A DNA stretch of 64,000 nucleotides from Epichloe hybrida (GCA_019022495.1 JAFEKR010000008.1:1798001-1862000); one strand, 5' to 3'; shown: positions 10,615 through 23,386, numbered from the stretch's first letter. The notes: generated by a model from the letters alone, not told the origin. Numbers and translations are program-made.

Positions 10615-12858
10615 ATGTCGAGTTCCACGGCCAAATGGCGCGAGGAGCAGATCCTGATCATCTGTCCCGGCAGCAGGACTACCATGGCGCAATTGGGCTG
10701 CACCGAGTTGACGCCTCCAACGCACAGAATTCCCACGAGGATGTTCAAGGATGGTGACGAATGGCGACCGTACTACACATTCAGGCGTACGAAAGTTGCA
10801 GACGGCGTCGAAACAGAAGAATGGGTCGAGGATGTGGATGAAGACAAAGGCGCTGTCTGGCCGATCCGAGGTACGCTTTGATCAAAATACACACGCACGT
10901 TGATCGATGTAACTCACATGGCTGCAAACACTGACAACCCGGGCGAAAACAGGCGGAAGGATCGTGCAAATGGATGCTTTCCTAGCCTTCCTAGAACACG
11001 TTCATGGCTTGCTCACGACAACCTACCACAACACGCCCATCATGCTGATGGCCTCGCCTCAGTGGACGAGGCCAGACTGCGAAGCGATCGCACAGTACAT
11101 ATTTGAGAAGACGCGCACGCCAGCACTCTGCATGATCCACAGCGGCATCGCGACGCAGTACGGTCTCAAGTGGCCCAACATGACTGTCATTGACATTGGC
11201 TATGAAAAGGTGGACGTGACGGCCATCCATGACGGCAGAGTGGTCAACCACGTTGACTTGGGCTCCTCTGGTTGCGGAGACCAGATCAGTGGAGGCCAAG
11301 TCTTCACTCAGCGGTTGATGAAGCTCCTAGAGAGCAAGAACTTTACACAAGACATGGCGGAGCAGTTGAAGAGGAGTACGATATGCGAGGTGCTCCCCTA
11401 CGCAGCCGGCGAGAAGGGTCTCGTCCAACTTCCAGAGGAAACACCAACAATCGGGGCTCCATCAAGTCCTCCTGCCCCTGCCGAGCCCGTGAAGCCGGCC
11501 GAACCTGGCAACGCCCACGAGGGGCCCGGCGAAAACGGGGACTCTGCCAACACCGTCCCCGAGAACGACGGCGTGTTGGACGTTGCAGCTATTGTAACAA
11601 GCGGACAGACCAAGGAGTTCCTGGCCAAGAAGGAAGAGGAGAGGGAGAAGGAAAGGAAGAAGCCAGGACGAAAGCCGAAAGCTCAGCAGGAAGCCGAGGC
11701 TTCATCCGCCAAGCCTACACGGCTTCCCAACTCGAAGAGGAAAGTGAACACCTTCTTCTACGACGAGGTCGTCCAGGAGCCGGTCCAGCCTGAGCCCAAA
11801 GACAATGGCATCAATGGCACGGCAAAGGCATCCTCTGAGAAGGCCCCCTCGGAACCTTCAGACAAACAGCAAGCCCCTGCCGCCAATGCGACCACGAACG
11901 AAGACACTCCCATGGCAGCTACGGGAGAGGCTGCCGGTTTCGAGCCCGGAGATGAAGCAGCAGCCCCAGCAGCATCAGAGCTGCCGGCACCGGCACCGGC
12001 ACCTGCAGAAGAAGCACCCAAGCCAGGCAACGCCGTCCCCGAAACGCCCGAACACCGGCCGAAGCGACTGCGCCGCGACATCCAAGTTGGCCTCGAGCGC
12101 TTCACCTTTGCCGACCGCCATGAGATTGACCGCATCGTCACAGCCATCTATCGTGCTGTCCAAGGCATTGACGACATGTACATGCGGCCTCAATGCTGGG
12201 ACAACCTCGTCTTTGTCGGCAACGGCTCCCGTCTCCGTGGGCTCAAGGAAAACATCCTGCAGACGCTGAATGCTCGCCATCTCATCTCCCCCTCCAACGC
12301 CACCATGTTCACCTCGGAACTGCCCTCCAACGCGGCGACGCCCACGGCCACGGGATCCCAAACACCCACGGGCTCTTTCACGGGCGTCCCCCACCAGCTG
12401 TCCACCAGCGGCGTGAACCCTCTCCTCCAAGCCGCCACGACCGCCAGCACCCTCGGCGCAGCAGCAGCTGCCGGACCCGGACCCGGACCCGGCCCCGGAC
12501 CCGCCGCCACACCGGCCGCGGGCTCCGACGCCGCGGGCCCCGCGGCCCACCACTTCCACAGCCAGACGCCCACGAGCATCAAGACGGCCACTCTGCCCAC
12601 GTACCTGAGCGAGTGGTCCAAGAACGGCTTCGAAGAGGCCATGTTCCTCGGCGCCCAGGTTGCAGCCAGGATCGCATTCAGCCTGCACTCGAACCTGGAT
12701 GCGCAGAGCATCGAGGCCCAGCGTCTCATGAGCTTGAGCAGAGTCGACTACAAGTATGTTCTTCTTTTTTTCCCGCCCTCAGATGCAGCCCATTATTCTG
12801 ACGTTGTCGTAGCGAGCTTGGTCCCAAGGCTATCAGGACGCATTCCATGCTCAATTAG
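10615..12858 (+). CDS. arp9: Actin-related protein Arp9, SWI/SNF and RSC subunit
   Basis: Exons 10615-10870, 10953-12753 and 12813-12858 give 700 residues. Splicing yields WPIRGGRIVQMDAF at the first junction and VDYNELGPKAIRTHSMLN with a stop at the second. Residues 1-240 and about 456-700 carry the split actin fold: an N-terminal IICPGSRTTMAQLG phosphate-loop equivalent, MTVIDIGYEKVDVTAIHDGR, and the late VGNGSRLRGLKENI. Arp9 pairs with Arp7 or Arp42 on the HSA helix of the remodeller ATPase in the nucleus. Residues about 247-455 are a disordered Pro/Ala/Glu insert with basic RKKPGRKPKA, and a GPGPGPGP run lies near residue 596. Both are insertions within the actin fold. The gene converges on the MATE gene, with 534 bases between stops. 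Confidence 0.9.
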
Positions 12859-13392
12859 GTCTTTATCTAGCACCGAGATGAATCATGCGCGCCTGTCGAT
12901 TTCTATCCCCTCTTTCAAAACTAGACGATTATGAAGTCGGAGTTGGGTCTTTTTCTCGCGAGACGTAACGTGGAGATGAGGTTGTGGAAAGAGCATGTCT
13001 AGTATGGTGCGGACGAGCACTACGACACTGTTATAGCCATCTTTGGGTGAAAGTTGGTGAGGTTTCAAACGGGAGTGCTGTGCCGGACTTGTATGATATT
13101 CAATAATACAGTGAATCCATGTTTTGGTACATGACCTTCTTTTTTTCCAACTGTTCCCGTGAGTACATGATACGGATGGACTATTTGCTGTGCTACGCTA
13201 ATTACAGGTCATGAGATGGCAACACCTGGGTGTGCACACGAGATGCTTTTAGATTCCGAGCACCTGAATATCAAGGATGGTGGCCCCATTTCAAGCACAC
13301 ATCAACGCATCCTTTCCCAACTCTAATTTCTGTGACGACATGGTGCTGTGCAGCAATATTGAAAGTAAGGGGGTCGGGTATATAAAGCTTGT
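12859..13392. other. Convergent 3' intergenic region
   Basis: The 3' flanks of arp9 (plus) and the MATE gene (minus) face each other here. It is AT-rich with a poly-T run near 13138-13147. No gene seen. Confidence 0.5.
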
Positions 13393-15498
13393 TCAACCGG
13401 CTGCGTTGCGGGCTTCTGCCTCGAGGGCTGCCTTGTGCCAGTCTGTTTTGAGGAGGTATGTGTATTCGATGATGGATACGCTATAATTCATGGTCGGTTG
13501 GAAAAAAAAGAAAGACGAGTCAAGAGGAGTTCAAGGGACAGTGGACGAAACTTACATGACCAAACCGACGGTGATACCGGCCCACAAACCCTCCAGCTTC
13601 CAGTCCAGGCCGAACGCAAGTATCAGGGAGATGGGGAAGGATATAACATAGTACGATATCAAGTTGGCGGGTCCACCGATGGACTGCTTGCCGATTCCGC
13701 GGAGAAGACCGTGTGCACCTGCGCCAAGGCCATCAAAGACCTGCATCACGGCGACAAAGGGCAGGACGCGGGCGACGGCCTCGATGACGCCGGGGTCGTT
13801 GGTGAAGAGGAGGGGGAGATGGAAGCGGAGGGAGGAAAAGACTGCCAGGTTGAGAAGGCCGAGGAGACAGGCAGCGACAAAGGTCTACACTAACTGATTA
13901 GTCATCTGCAGAGGATGGCAAATGAGTAGAGGAGGATTGGACAAGATATCATGAGTACTTACCACCTTGCCGGTGATTTTGGCGGCATCAACAAGCCCTG
14001 CGCCCATGAGATTTGCGACTCGCGTGGAGGAAGCAATAGACATGGGGAACGGAATCTGGTACGAGATGGAGGACAGCGTGACCAGGACGCTTTGCGCGGC
14101 GAGATACTCTGTACCGAAGCGGCCGGCAAGGAGGGTCATGATCTCGAACGCGAGCCACTCGGCCTCGACCATGATCATGCCAGGCAGGGCAAGCCGGATC
14201 ATGACCCACCAGTTGGAGAAGATCCTCTTGCTGAAGCCCCCCCAGCATTGCTTGCCATCTACGAACATGACGTAGAGGAAGAGCAGGATGGGCAGCAAGG
14301 TCTCCGTGATGGCTACGGCAATGGGAGCGCCTACGAATCCGAGGCCAATTCTCCACACCAGAAGCCAGTTGATGAACATGTTGATTGGTGCGGCGATGAC
14401 GAGAACGTAGGTGGTTGCGCGGAAGAGGCCCTGCGCCTGGGTGAATCGTTTTCCGACTTCGAAGAGGATGATGCCGGGGATGCTGAAGATCATGACCTTG
14501 AGATACAAGGCGGCGAGCCGGGCGGTCTCGGCATCGGGAACCACATAGGTAAGGATCTCCTCGGCGAACAACCACAGTACAGCGACGGGTAGTGACAGGC
14601 AGAGGAGGAAACAGGCCATGCGCTGGCATTGCAAGCCGACAAGGTGCTTGTGTCCGGATCCGTATGCTTGAGCGCAGAGCGTGTCCAGGCTGGTTGCCAG
14701 GCCTTGAAACGGCGCAAGACAGCTGATGGCCTGGGACATGTTGGCCAGAGACACGGCCCCCAACTCAACCTTGCCAATTCTTCCGACGGCAAAGATGCTC
14801 GCCACGTTGATGGAGTACTGCAGCATGAATGTGATGATGAGCGGCGTGGAATACGACACAATGGTCCTTGTTTCGCGCTGCCAAGTAGTATGGAGACGGC
14901 GAGAAGCGATGGCCTCCTCCCACTGCTGGTCCAATCGGCCATTGCCATGGCCAGACGCGGTGTCTGATGTGTCTGATGTGTCCGATGCTCCATCCAACAG
15001 CGGTGAAGTCTCTGTAGGACCTCGCCTGGCTGATTCATCCGCCTCGGTGTTGTCGCGCGGGAGCTTGGTGCTGAACAGTCGCCGGTACACGCGGGCGGCG
15101 AGGGTCTGCTCTTGGCGAGTCTGCGGGTGTTTCGGAGGGAGTACGTGGTTGTCTCGCAGCAGGCTTCTCTCTGCATGCCGAGACTGCTTCCTTTCCAGCG
15201 GCGTCAGGATGGGTTCGTCGATGGGCTGTGCGTTGAAGACGGGCCGGGTGCCGCCATAGGCAATGCCGCTGGGTCGGCGATACATGCCGCGCCCGTGGAT
15301 GGGATGGTCCGAGTCATCGTGACCGTCGCCTATGGCTTGATCGTAGTCTTCGGCTGGGCATGCTGCTATGTCTTCAGCAAGAAATTGCTGCGCCAATGGG
15401 GAGCTAGAAAGATGACTTTGTTGAACGGGAGTTGAGAGGATGCCACGGCCACGGCCACGGCCACTTGGAGAGCCGCTGATCTGTCTTCCACCCGCCAT
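13393..15498 (-). CDS. MATE-family multidrug/toxin efflux transporter
   Basis: Minus-strand exons 15498-13963, 13884-13556 and 13480-13393 give 650 residues. Donors are GTAAGT in both introns; junctions read ITGKV/TFVAACLLG and GLVI/VSIIEYTYLL. The first 200 residues are a Ser/Arg-rich cytosolic tail with TSPLLDGASDTSDTSDT. From about residue 205 there are roughly twelve hydrophobic helices in two halves: STPLIITFMLQYSINVASIF with VGRIGKVELGAVSLANM, then QAYGSGHKHLVGLQCQR, the loop typical of MATE proteins. Such carriers export organic cations with H+ or Na+ and resemble yeast Erc1/YDR338C. Substrate is unknown. The end NAAG-stop is typical for the family. The start ATG is the first in the frame and precedes a Gly/Arg-rich stretch (GRGRGRG). 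Confidence 0.9.
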
Positions 15499-16456
15499 CG
15501 TAAACGTGTCTGGAGAGAGCCGGAACCCTTTGGGGGGGGGGTTTGTTGAGAGGGTTGTTGATCAGCTGGGTTCACAATTGATGAGAAGAGATGATGGCTT
15601 GCGTCAAGCCGAGACCGATGGTGTCATAGATGGTGGACAGGCTTTGGGTCTGACAGTGATGAGAGGCAAAGATGGCTATGGCTCTGTGAGCGGCGAGCTG
15701 TAGTGTCAATCAAACAATTCAATGAAGACGGTAAAGAAAAGAGTGAGCTATTCAGAAAGCCAGAAAATACATCTCGAGCATGAGTCTACGGGCGAGCAAC
15801 ATGAGAGAAGAACAAAACGGCAAAAGCTCGCTGCCAAGAAAATTGGATCGAGCGCCAAGCAAAGGATGCAGAGGTCTGGGCTGGGGCAGAGAGGTGGCTC
15901 ACAGGTGGATGGGTGCAGTGACCGCAGTGACCGCAGTGACCAGTCAATCAGTGGCCGTCAGTGGCAGTCAGTGGCAGTCACGGCACGGCGGCTGCAAGTG
16001 GGCAAGGGCAAGCGACAAGGGCAAGCGACGAGGGCGAAGCAGCTCTCTGGCTCTCTGCCTGTCGTGTGCTTGTGGCTGGTTCAAATCAAATCAGCATCGG
16101 CATGGCGCATCTTTGTGCTACTCCAAATAACAATCGTCCCCTTCTGTTTCCAAATACGGAGTACGGAATAATTCGGAATGCAACCGATGTGACACGGGAT
16201 GGCGCTGTCGGTACTTGTATTATCTCGAGTTTGCCACCCAACAAGTCTCACCTCGACGGCTCGTCGTCTCATGCTGAACTCGATCGCTCTCAGACTTTGC
16301 TATGGTTTTTCACACAAAAATTGCCCAAGAAACTTCACTTCCGCTTTTCTCGACGATATCCAACCAATAATTCATAAGCCCATGATATCCATGGCTGATT
16401 TGCGCGAGACGCCGCAACGACAAAAGTTGGCCACTGTTTCAGCTGACTCGAAATAC
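15499..16456. other. MATE promoter side and tdp1 3' flank
   Basis: Non-coding. It has a G-run at 15531-15542 just upstream of the MATE start and a short-repeat tract at 15914-15980. A TACGGAGTACGG motif lies at about 16155. No gene is supported. Confidence 0.5.
15914..15980. repeat. Short tandem repeats (CAGTGACCG then CAGTGG)
   Basis: Three copies of a 9-base GCAGTGACC unit run into several copies of an overlapping GTCAGTGGCA unit. Related units with drift suggest replication slippage. It lies in the upstream region of the MATE gene. Confidence 0.75.
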
Positions 16457-18131
16457 TCAGTCTGTCCACAGCTGACCGTGGCAATCTGGCTCTTTGTATG
16501 TCATCGAAGCCACCCAAGGAACTTCTCCTGCACTGTACCGTTGTAATGGCAGGCTATAAGGGATCCGCAACCCTACTGATACTGATACACCACCGACCTC
16601 ATTTGCGGGCGTCAGTTGGCCCGGGAGATCGGATTGAAATGTTCCTACCATGGAAGCCTTCTTGTCGAGAAGCTCTGGCCAGAGTAGAACACCTATTTCC
16701 CACGACGCGATGCGCATCTCCCCTGTAGGCTTTGCGGCCTCGCCCCATGCTTGCTTGGAAAGGTTAGCAGACGTCAGTACGGCCCAGTCCAAGGAACTGT
16801 TTTTATTGTAGCGGATATACGTTTTGATATGTGGCGCTGCTCTATTTCTCCCGCTATTCTGAACGTCGGCATCGCAAGGCAGAGCTATTAAAAGGGGTAA
16901 GAGGGGAAAGACATCAGACAGAGAATTGGCAGACTTGATACTTACCAACTCCATCATCACAATCATTGGCCCAATGATGAAAGATTGGTCCGAGGTAGTT
17001 CAGCTGTTGCGCTTGCTGAGCAGACTGAATTTTGGTATGAATGGATCCACCAGACGCATATCCATCAAGACTTCTCCTGATTTCGTCGGCCGTGGGGAAT
17101 ACGACCTTGAACTTTGGTCGCTGCGTGCTTTTATTTCGGCAAGTGACGAGGGAGTCAAATAGTGTCTTTTGAAGCCAGGTATCTTTCCCGCCCAGTGTTG
17201 CAATAGAGGAGATTTGCACGACGATTTCTGCACTGCCTTCTTGGCATGTTACAGCTCCGAGGTATCTTTTCATCGCGGACCATCCAAAAGGAGTGCATGA
17301 TAAGTTGTTCACCTCATGCACCCCAGGTACACTTGATACCAACGCAGCCCTCACAGCCGTAAAATCATAGCCACTGATTTTGTCTGCAAGGGGTCCACAA
17401 GTCAACACTCGACGATCATACGATCTCAGGTAGCTGGTTAGATCGGCTTTGAACCGGTCCCCACTACCAATCTCTAAATCTTGATAACAAGAACGAGGTT
17501 TTGCCCCCCTTGGTGACCTTGGCAAACGTGGCGATCGCCAGACCGCGTTGGTCATATTCGTCCAATCTTTGGGTATCATGTTCGCGGTATGTATGATGAC
17601 CTCGGCAGTGTCATCGTGGCGGAACAGAATCATCATCTTTGAATGATGAGTACCAAACATCTCGGGCATAGGCGCGACGTGAAGCTTCACGTTTTTATAT
17701 GCTGATGCATCCGCCTGCAACGCGATGTTAGTCATTACGAACTACATATGAACTTTGCAAGGCACGAGTCTTACCGACAGTGCTAGCCGTTGCGGATCCT
17801 CCCTCTTCCAGAATCCGTGGACAACATGTACATCAACAAGATGTCTTGTATCAGGGTCAAAGGAGCCCATCAAATATCCAATATCGTGCAAATAATTAAA
17901 CTCCCAGCATTCGCTGATAAGCGGATCCCCAAGGATATCTTTCAAAGTCACGGCATCTTTGTTCAGCTCCTCTGGAAGGTCTCTGATCCAAGTCAATTGC
18001 CACGGGGATTTGCCACGACCAATGTCCAACCGTCTGTTTTTCCGCGGAGGGCTTATAGGAATAGAGAGAGACCGTGGCGATTCTTTCTTGTCCATCTCGT
18101 CCGCTCGTTGCCTTTTTCTAAGCGGCTCCAT
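16457..18131 (-). CDS. tdp1: Tyrosyl-DNA phosphodiesterase 1
   Basis: Minus-strand exons 18131-17775, 17714-16946 and 16884-16457 give 517 residues. Junctions read RLALS/ADASAYKN and DDGV/ALPCDADVQ. Two HKD-type active-site motifs are present: HSKMMILF (His143, Lys145) and HIKTYIRYN (His394, Lys396), each in the phospholipase-D fold. The enzyme removes tyrosyl or other adducts from DNA 3' ends after topoisomerase I damage and acts in the nucleus. The tail HKSANLSKQAWGEA-like segment (SANLSKQAWGEA) is conserved in the family. The N-terminus holds a basic Lys/Arg-rich stretch. ATG at 18131 was chosen because the frame further upstream only has TTG. It shares a 0.95 kb divergent intergenic region with the PDI gene. 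Confidence 0.92.
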
Positions 18132-19082
18132 GGCGGACAACGGATTATAAACCAACGGGGTAACGTGCGGCGTCCAGAACGGCGCCCACGGCTCATACTT
18201 GAGAAATTTTCCGGCAAACCTCTTCAGGCTTCGGGGCTACTTATTGTTTGTTCTCCACGCAGATCATATTGTCCCAAGCTCAACTATGAGTTGAACTGTA
18301 GTTCGAGTTGTCTCGAAGCTATGGTGGGACTGGTGTATGGAGAGGTGCCAAGGACGCTGGTTTCACCAAGAGAAAGACAAGATACGTTGAAGAGAAAGGC
18401 GGCTAAAATGGTGTGAGAAACAGATAGTGTCGTTGGGTCGTCAGCTGGGGGAAATAAAACGAAGAGGACGATTGCTCGAGCCGCGGAAGGTGATTCTCGA
18501 ACGAATCCAAAACGAGATGTGGCGGTGCAGGGACAGCCACAGCTTGCATAAGCACATATCCGTCAAAGTCGACTGAAAGTCGCCGAATTTAGACGGCCTG
18601 TGGCGCCCCTGCCCCTGCAACATGACTTGGTCTTTGTCTCGTGTGGCTCGATCGCAACAGGCGTGTGCCCGCCCTCCTTGTCCTGTTGAACTCCCACCTA
18701 ATTGCCTCACCCATCAACATCATCCTGGCGGCATCGGGGTCTCGTCTGGAAGCCACTTCTTTACCCCGGGCAACTCATAAATCATTTCTACTCCGCTGCG
18801 GCAGGTTTTACTCATCTACATAATCAACGCCGCGCCCTCATCCGCCTCGCCGAGAACCCTTGGTCTGCTACCACACGCAACTCGATCTCATCTTCCCGGG
18901 GCCTTTCATCGTCTATCGCCAACTTCGGTCGGTCATCGAGACGTTCTATCGACGTTTATCTCGGTTGACTCATCCGCTATCGTATTGATCTGTAGCTTTA
19001 TTGTCCTCTCCTCTTAAACCCTTGTCCGTCGAATTCGCCTCGAGGCAGCATTGCACCTGATACGGTGCCTTGAATCGCACCC
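18132..19082. promoter_or_regulatory. Divergent promoter region, tdp1 and PDI
   Basis: The start codons of tdp1 (minus) and the PDI gene (plus) are about 950 bases apart, so the two promoters must lie here or overlap. CT-rich tracts near 18990-19010 are close to the PDI start. No specific factor site was identified. Confidence 0.55.
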
Positions 19083-21380
19083 ATGAGACTCAGCGTCTTG
19101 GCGCTTCTGGCCAGCGCATTGGCTCTGGCCAGGGCTGGATCTCTGGACGAATTTGATACTGATGAAAGCGCTCCCAAGAGCACCACATTCAATTCCCAAA
19201 CAGTTCCACCATTGCTCGACTTGACGCCGCAAAATTGGAAAGACGAAGTCAACAAAACCAAATGGTTAATGGTCAAATTCTACAGGTACGCCGACATGAT
19301 GCGCTAGTCTGATCTTCCTTTCTCCATGTGCTGACCCTGAATTTAGTCCACACTGCTGGCACTGCCAGTCCTTTGCCCCAACCTATCAAACCCTGTACGA
19401 GTTCTATACCACGTCCAAAACCAAAGATGGCTCGAGCTTTGAGAAATACTACGATTTCCGATTTGGTAAGCTCAATTGCGTACTATATGGAGATCTCTGC
19501 GGTGAGCACGGCGTACGTTCATTGCCCACGACTATTCTATTCGAAAATGGACAAGTATTCGACCAAGTCCCCGGCGCTAAAAACATGCCCGCCGTCAGCG
19601 AGGTGATTGAGAAAGGTCTTGAAAAAGAGAAACCCGGTTCACGTCCAAAGACCATGGAGTTGCCTGAGCCCGGTGCCACGGAGTTCCTCACATCTGGTCC
19701 ATCTAAACCTGCCAGAGACTCCTCACCTAAGAAGGATATCACTGCCGGCGAAGACGGCAAGGACAAGCCTGGGAAGGAGACTCCCAAGAAAAGCGATGAC
19801 GATGAGCTTTCTGACAAGACCTTTGGGAATGGCTGGAAGGTTCCTACCGCTGGAGAATTGGAGAAGGCGCGAAAACCCGAGAAGCCAGCAGTCACGCCAA
19901 ATGCCGAAGGTGTCTCTGTTGACTTGACTGCCGAAAGTTTTCAAAAGCTGGTAACACAGACCCAGGATGCATGGTTCATCAAGTTCTACGCACCTTGGTG
20001 CCATCATTGTCAGGCCATGAGGCCGACTTGGCAGCAGCTGGGCAAGACTATGCGTGGGAAGCTGAATATCGGCGAGGTGAACTGTGACAAAGAAGCCCGC
20101 TTGTGCAAGGACGTCCGTGCCACAGCCTACCCCACGATCGTCTTCTTCAAGGGGGGCGAACGGGCTGACTACACTGGTCTAAGAGGAATTGGCGATTTTG
20201 TTCAGTTTGCTGAAAAGGCTGTTGATCTAGCAAGCGGAGTACCTGATGTAAACGCAACATCCTTCAGAGCCTTGGAGGAGAAGGAGGACGTCATTTTTGT
20301 CTACTTTTACGACCATGCCACGACCACTGAGGATTTCAGAGCCTTGGAAAGAATTCCTCTGGGTCTTATCGGGCATGCTAAGCTTGTCAAAACAAATGAC
20401 CCAAAGCTATACGACCGTTTCAAGATTACGACCTGGCCACGACTCTTGGTTTCTCGAGAGGGTAGACCAACCTACTACCCCCCGATCACGCCTGACGAGA
20501 TGCGCGATAAGAATGCCGTCTTGGACTGGATGAGATCTGTTTGGCTGCCACTGGTGCCGGAGGTGAACCCCTCCAATGCCCGGCAGGTTTTCAACGGCAA
20601 GATTGTTGTGCTGGGGATTCTGAACGCTGTGGATAAGGATGTCTTCTCTGTTTCACTCCGCGAGATGAAGAGCGCCGCCAATGAATGGATGGACAGGCAG
20701 ATTCAGGAGTTTCAACTCGAACGTAAGAAGTTGAGGGACTCGAAACAAATGAGAATCGAGGAAGCCGAAGACCGTGGCGACCAGCGTGCATTGAGGGCAG
20801 CCAAGGCGATTCGAGTGGACATGAACAAATCTGGTCGCAAGGAGGTTGGATTCGCGTGGGTTGACGGTGCCTATTGGCAACGTTGGATTCGTCAGACGTA
20901 TGGTATCGATGTCAAAGATGGGGAGAAAATCATCATCAACGACGAGGATGTAAGCCATCGGACACCCCCCTGCTTTACCATTAACCTGCCTGCAATGACT
21001 CGGATAATGCGTGCTAATTGACATGTCAGAACCGTCGATACTGGGACCAGACAGTGACTGGCAACTACATCATGGTCAGCCGTACCTCCATCATGGAGAC
21101 TCTGGATAAGATTGTGTACGGCGCCAATGTCATCAAGTACAAGCTCACTGTTTCCACAATCGAGAAGAAATTTTTCGACATCAAGGCGGCCTTTGTTGAG
21201 CACCCATACTTATCCATGGGCTGCGTGATTGGCATGGCATTTGGCACCTTCTCATGGCTTCGTGGTCGCTCTCGCAGGGCTCGTGGTGGCCATTTCAGGC
21301 TCGATGACACCATGGGAATCAAGGATCTCAAAGAGGGTCTTCTTGGGATTAATGGAAACCAAAACACAAAAGCTGATTAA
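19083..21380 (+). CDS. Membrane-anchored ER protein disulfide isomerase (Eps1-like)
   Basis: Exons 19083-19285, 19347-20949 and 21030-21380 give 718 residues. It begins with a signal peptide (RLSVLALLASALALARAGS). Two thioredoxin domains follow: SPHCWHCQSF with Cys71/Cys74 and APWCHHCQAM with Cys286/Cys289. The first active site is assembled across intron 1 (19286-19346). The middle, residues about 150-250, is charged and probably disordered. A Lys/Arg/Glu-rich coiled-coil stretch precedes the C-terminus, and one hydrophobic helix (about 661-680, HPYLSMGCVIGMAFGTFSWL) is a membrane anchor, with a basic RGRSRRARG after it. The architecture resembles yeast Eps1, an ER-membrane PDI. There is no KDEL-type end, consistent with membrane retention. 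Intron 2 (20950-21029) has GTAAGC and GTCAG. Confidence 0.87.
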
Positions 21381-22428
21381 AGCGTACCTTGGAACTACTA
21401 GCATGGGCGAATCACCGCGGGGTGGTTTTTTTTTTTTTGGAAAAGTAACGCACCTTCAAGGTTTGTCATGTTTGGGGAGTTATGATTTTATCGGGAAACC
21501 CCAATAGCACGAGAGAAAGGATTTGGCCGAAGTTGCGCGCGTCCAAGCACCCATAACCCAAGCATCCATCCAGGTCGCTTCTCAGCAGATACGTCTTGGT
21601 ACGAAGAAGCTTTGGGCCTCGGGTAGGCATAAAAAAAAGAAAGTTAGCCCCTGCTTTCACATGTTGCTGTCATGGTTGGCCACCCTTTCATGAATGCCTT
21701 TTGAGCGGATACGGAGTTTTGGAATCAATGGGGCTGGTTGATTCTTCCGTGTACAAAGGAGACAAAATTAATAGAATCATGGTGAGACAGGGTCATTGTG
21801 GAATGGTTGGTTTGTTCAGTCGGTACGGATCCGTAAATGCGTACACATTACATGACGACGTGTCCTGAAGGAGGAAAATCCCGTCCGAAACCGGTCTTAC
21901 TTGGTCTTCCCATTGTCGATGGTAAAAATATTACGGAGTACGGATTACGACAACAATGCAATGCATCCACCACAGAGCGCTGGGGCCAATTAGCGGCCTG
22001 CTCAGCAGCCCAGCGCGAGGCACAGTGGATGCAAATGCATGGCATCTCTGTATCGGAACCTGCGAGGAACCCGTGAGGAACCTGTTAGGAACCTGTTACC
22101 CGCGTCAGTTTTAAGTCACCTCGTGACATTGGTAAAGCTGGAAGCAGGAACCGGCTCTCACGGAACCCTGACATCAGTCAGACTGGCGAGGTTCTCCTTG
22201 TATTTCTTCTTCTTCTTCTCCGTCTTCTCCTTCTTCTTCTTCTTTTGCTTGCTGCCGTCAGTCCTGCGTGTTGTGAGACTCGACGTTGACCAAGGCACCT
22301 GGCGATATTTGTTGACCAGGTTGCCGGCCACTTCCATCTTGACACATTCATTCATCAACCAGTCGCTCATATTCGGTAGACCGTCTCTTACTTTCAAGTC
22401 AAGACTGAGCAGAGCCTCATCGTCAACA
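21381..22428. other. Intergenic region before the GNAT gene
   Basis: No supported gene. It holds a TTACGGAGTACGGATTACG motif near 21931-21949 and a repeated GGAACCTGY unit at about 22055-22097. A CT-rich run (about 22200-22250) precedes the GNAT start. An open frame from 22039 joins the GNAT frame, but its text is translated CT-rich leader. Confidence 0.5.
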
Positions 22429-23042
22429 ATGTCATCAGCCGGGATCGTCCTCCCCTTCCACTCCATACAGCATTCCCACCTCACGCCTTACCTAGCAGCC
22501 ATACACGCCTCCTGCATAACGCACGACCGCATGATCGCCACCTTTCTTCCGCCCCTATCACACGAGAAACTACTGACGTGGTGGAAAGAGAGGATAGCCG
22601 AGGTCAAGGATGGAAAGCGACACATCTGGATCCTCGTCACCGACATTGATGCCACTGGGAAACTGAAGGGCCCGGAGGTCATGGGCGTGGTGATGCTCTC
22701 CACGCCGTACTCTGAGACGGGAGCGTTCCGGGGCTACGTGGAGAAGCTGTTGGTTCACAAGAATTGCAGGGGAAAGGGCGGCGCAAGGGCGTTGATGGAG
22801 GCGCTGGAGGCGGAGGCTTCTTCCCTGGGGAGAAACTTGCTGGTGAGTCTTTATGTCCTCATGAAAGGATTATTGGCGGCTAATATGGCAAGTGACAGTT
22901 GCTTGATACGGAAACAGGAAGTTCCGCTGAGGCGATTTATAAGAAGCTGGGGTATGTTGAGGTGGGCCGGGTGCCGGCTTATGGGATGAGTCCGACGGGA
23001 GAATTAAAGGACGGGACGTTTCTGTATAAGCAGCTTCGATGA
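22429..23042 (+). CDS. GNAT-family N-acetyltransferase
   Basis: Exons 22429-22842 and 22899-23042 give 185 residues; the intron has GTGAGT and GACAG. The N-terminal half has the usual strand/helix pattern, with MGVVMLSTPY as strand 4. VEKLLVHKNCRGKGGARALM (about residues 101-120) is motif A, containing the R-G-K-G-G acetyl-CoA loop. Splicing restores LLLDTETGSSAEAIYKKLGYVEVGRVPAY, the LDT and Y-K-K-L-GY ending common to many small acetyltransferases. Substrate is unknown. Such proteins often acetylate small amines or antibiotics. An in-frame extension upstream to 22039 was rejected as leader. Confidence 0.85.
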
Positions 23043-23386
23043 TGAAGGTGTGTTGGTTCATGACTGACGACTTCTGATGGGTGTGGACGCGGGGAGCGGG
23101 AGGGAAACACATGGGTTTTCTTAACCGTGGGGGAAAGCGAAATGCAAGAATCGCTGATGGAACCTGGTAAATCGGATTAGCTAGTAGGATTCAGGATCCA
23201 GCAGAGTTGTCAAAGTGGCGGCCGACACCGCCGTCATAGAAAAGAGACGTCTGGTCAAAAATCGCGTGATGATGGAGCCCAACGGCGCGGTTCACCACCT
23301 GTCTGCCGCATTTCCACATCCACGGAACTTGGAAAGCCAATCCAGGCCCCGCGGCGGGAGAAGCTGTCTCGATCAGGCAGGCCGAT

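Noticed and set aside
11975..12688. 237-codon minus-strand frame
   Set aside because: Mirror of the GC-rich, Pro/Ala-rich part of arp9; text is Gly/Arg repeats only.
22039..22428. In-frame upstream extension of the GNAT protein
   Set aside because: The first 130 codons translate a CT-rich leader into Phe/Ser runs, while a good ATG at 22429 begins the domain.
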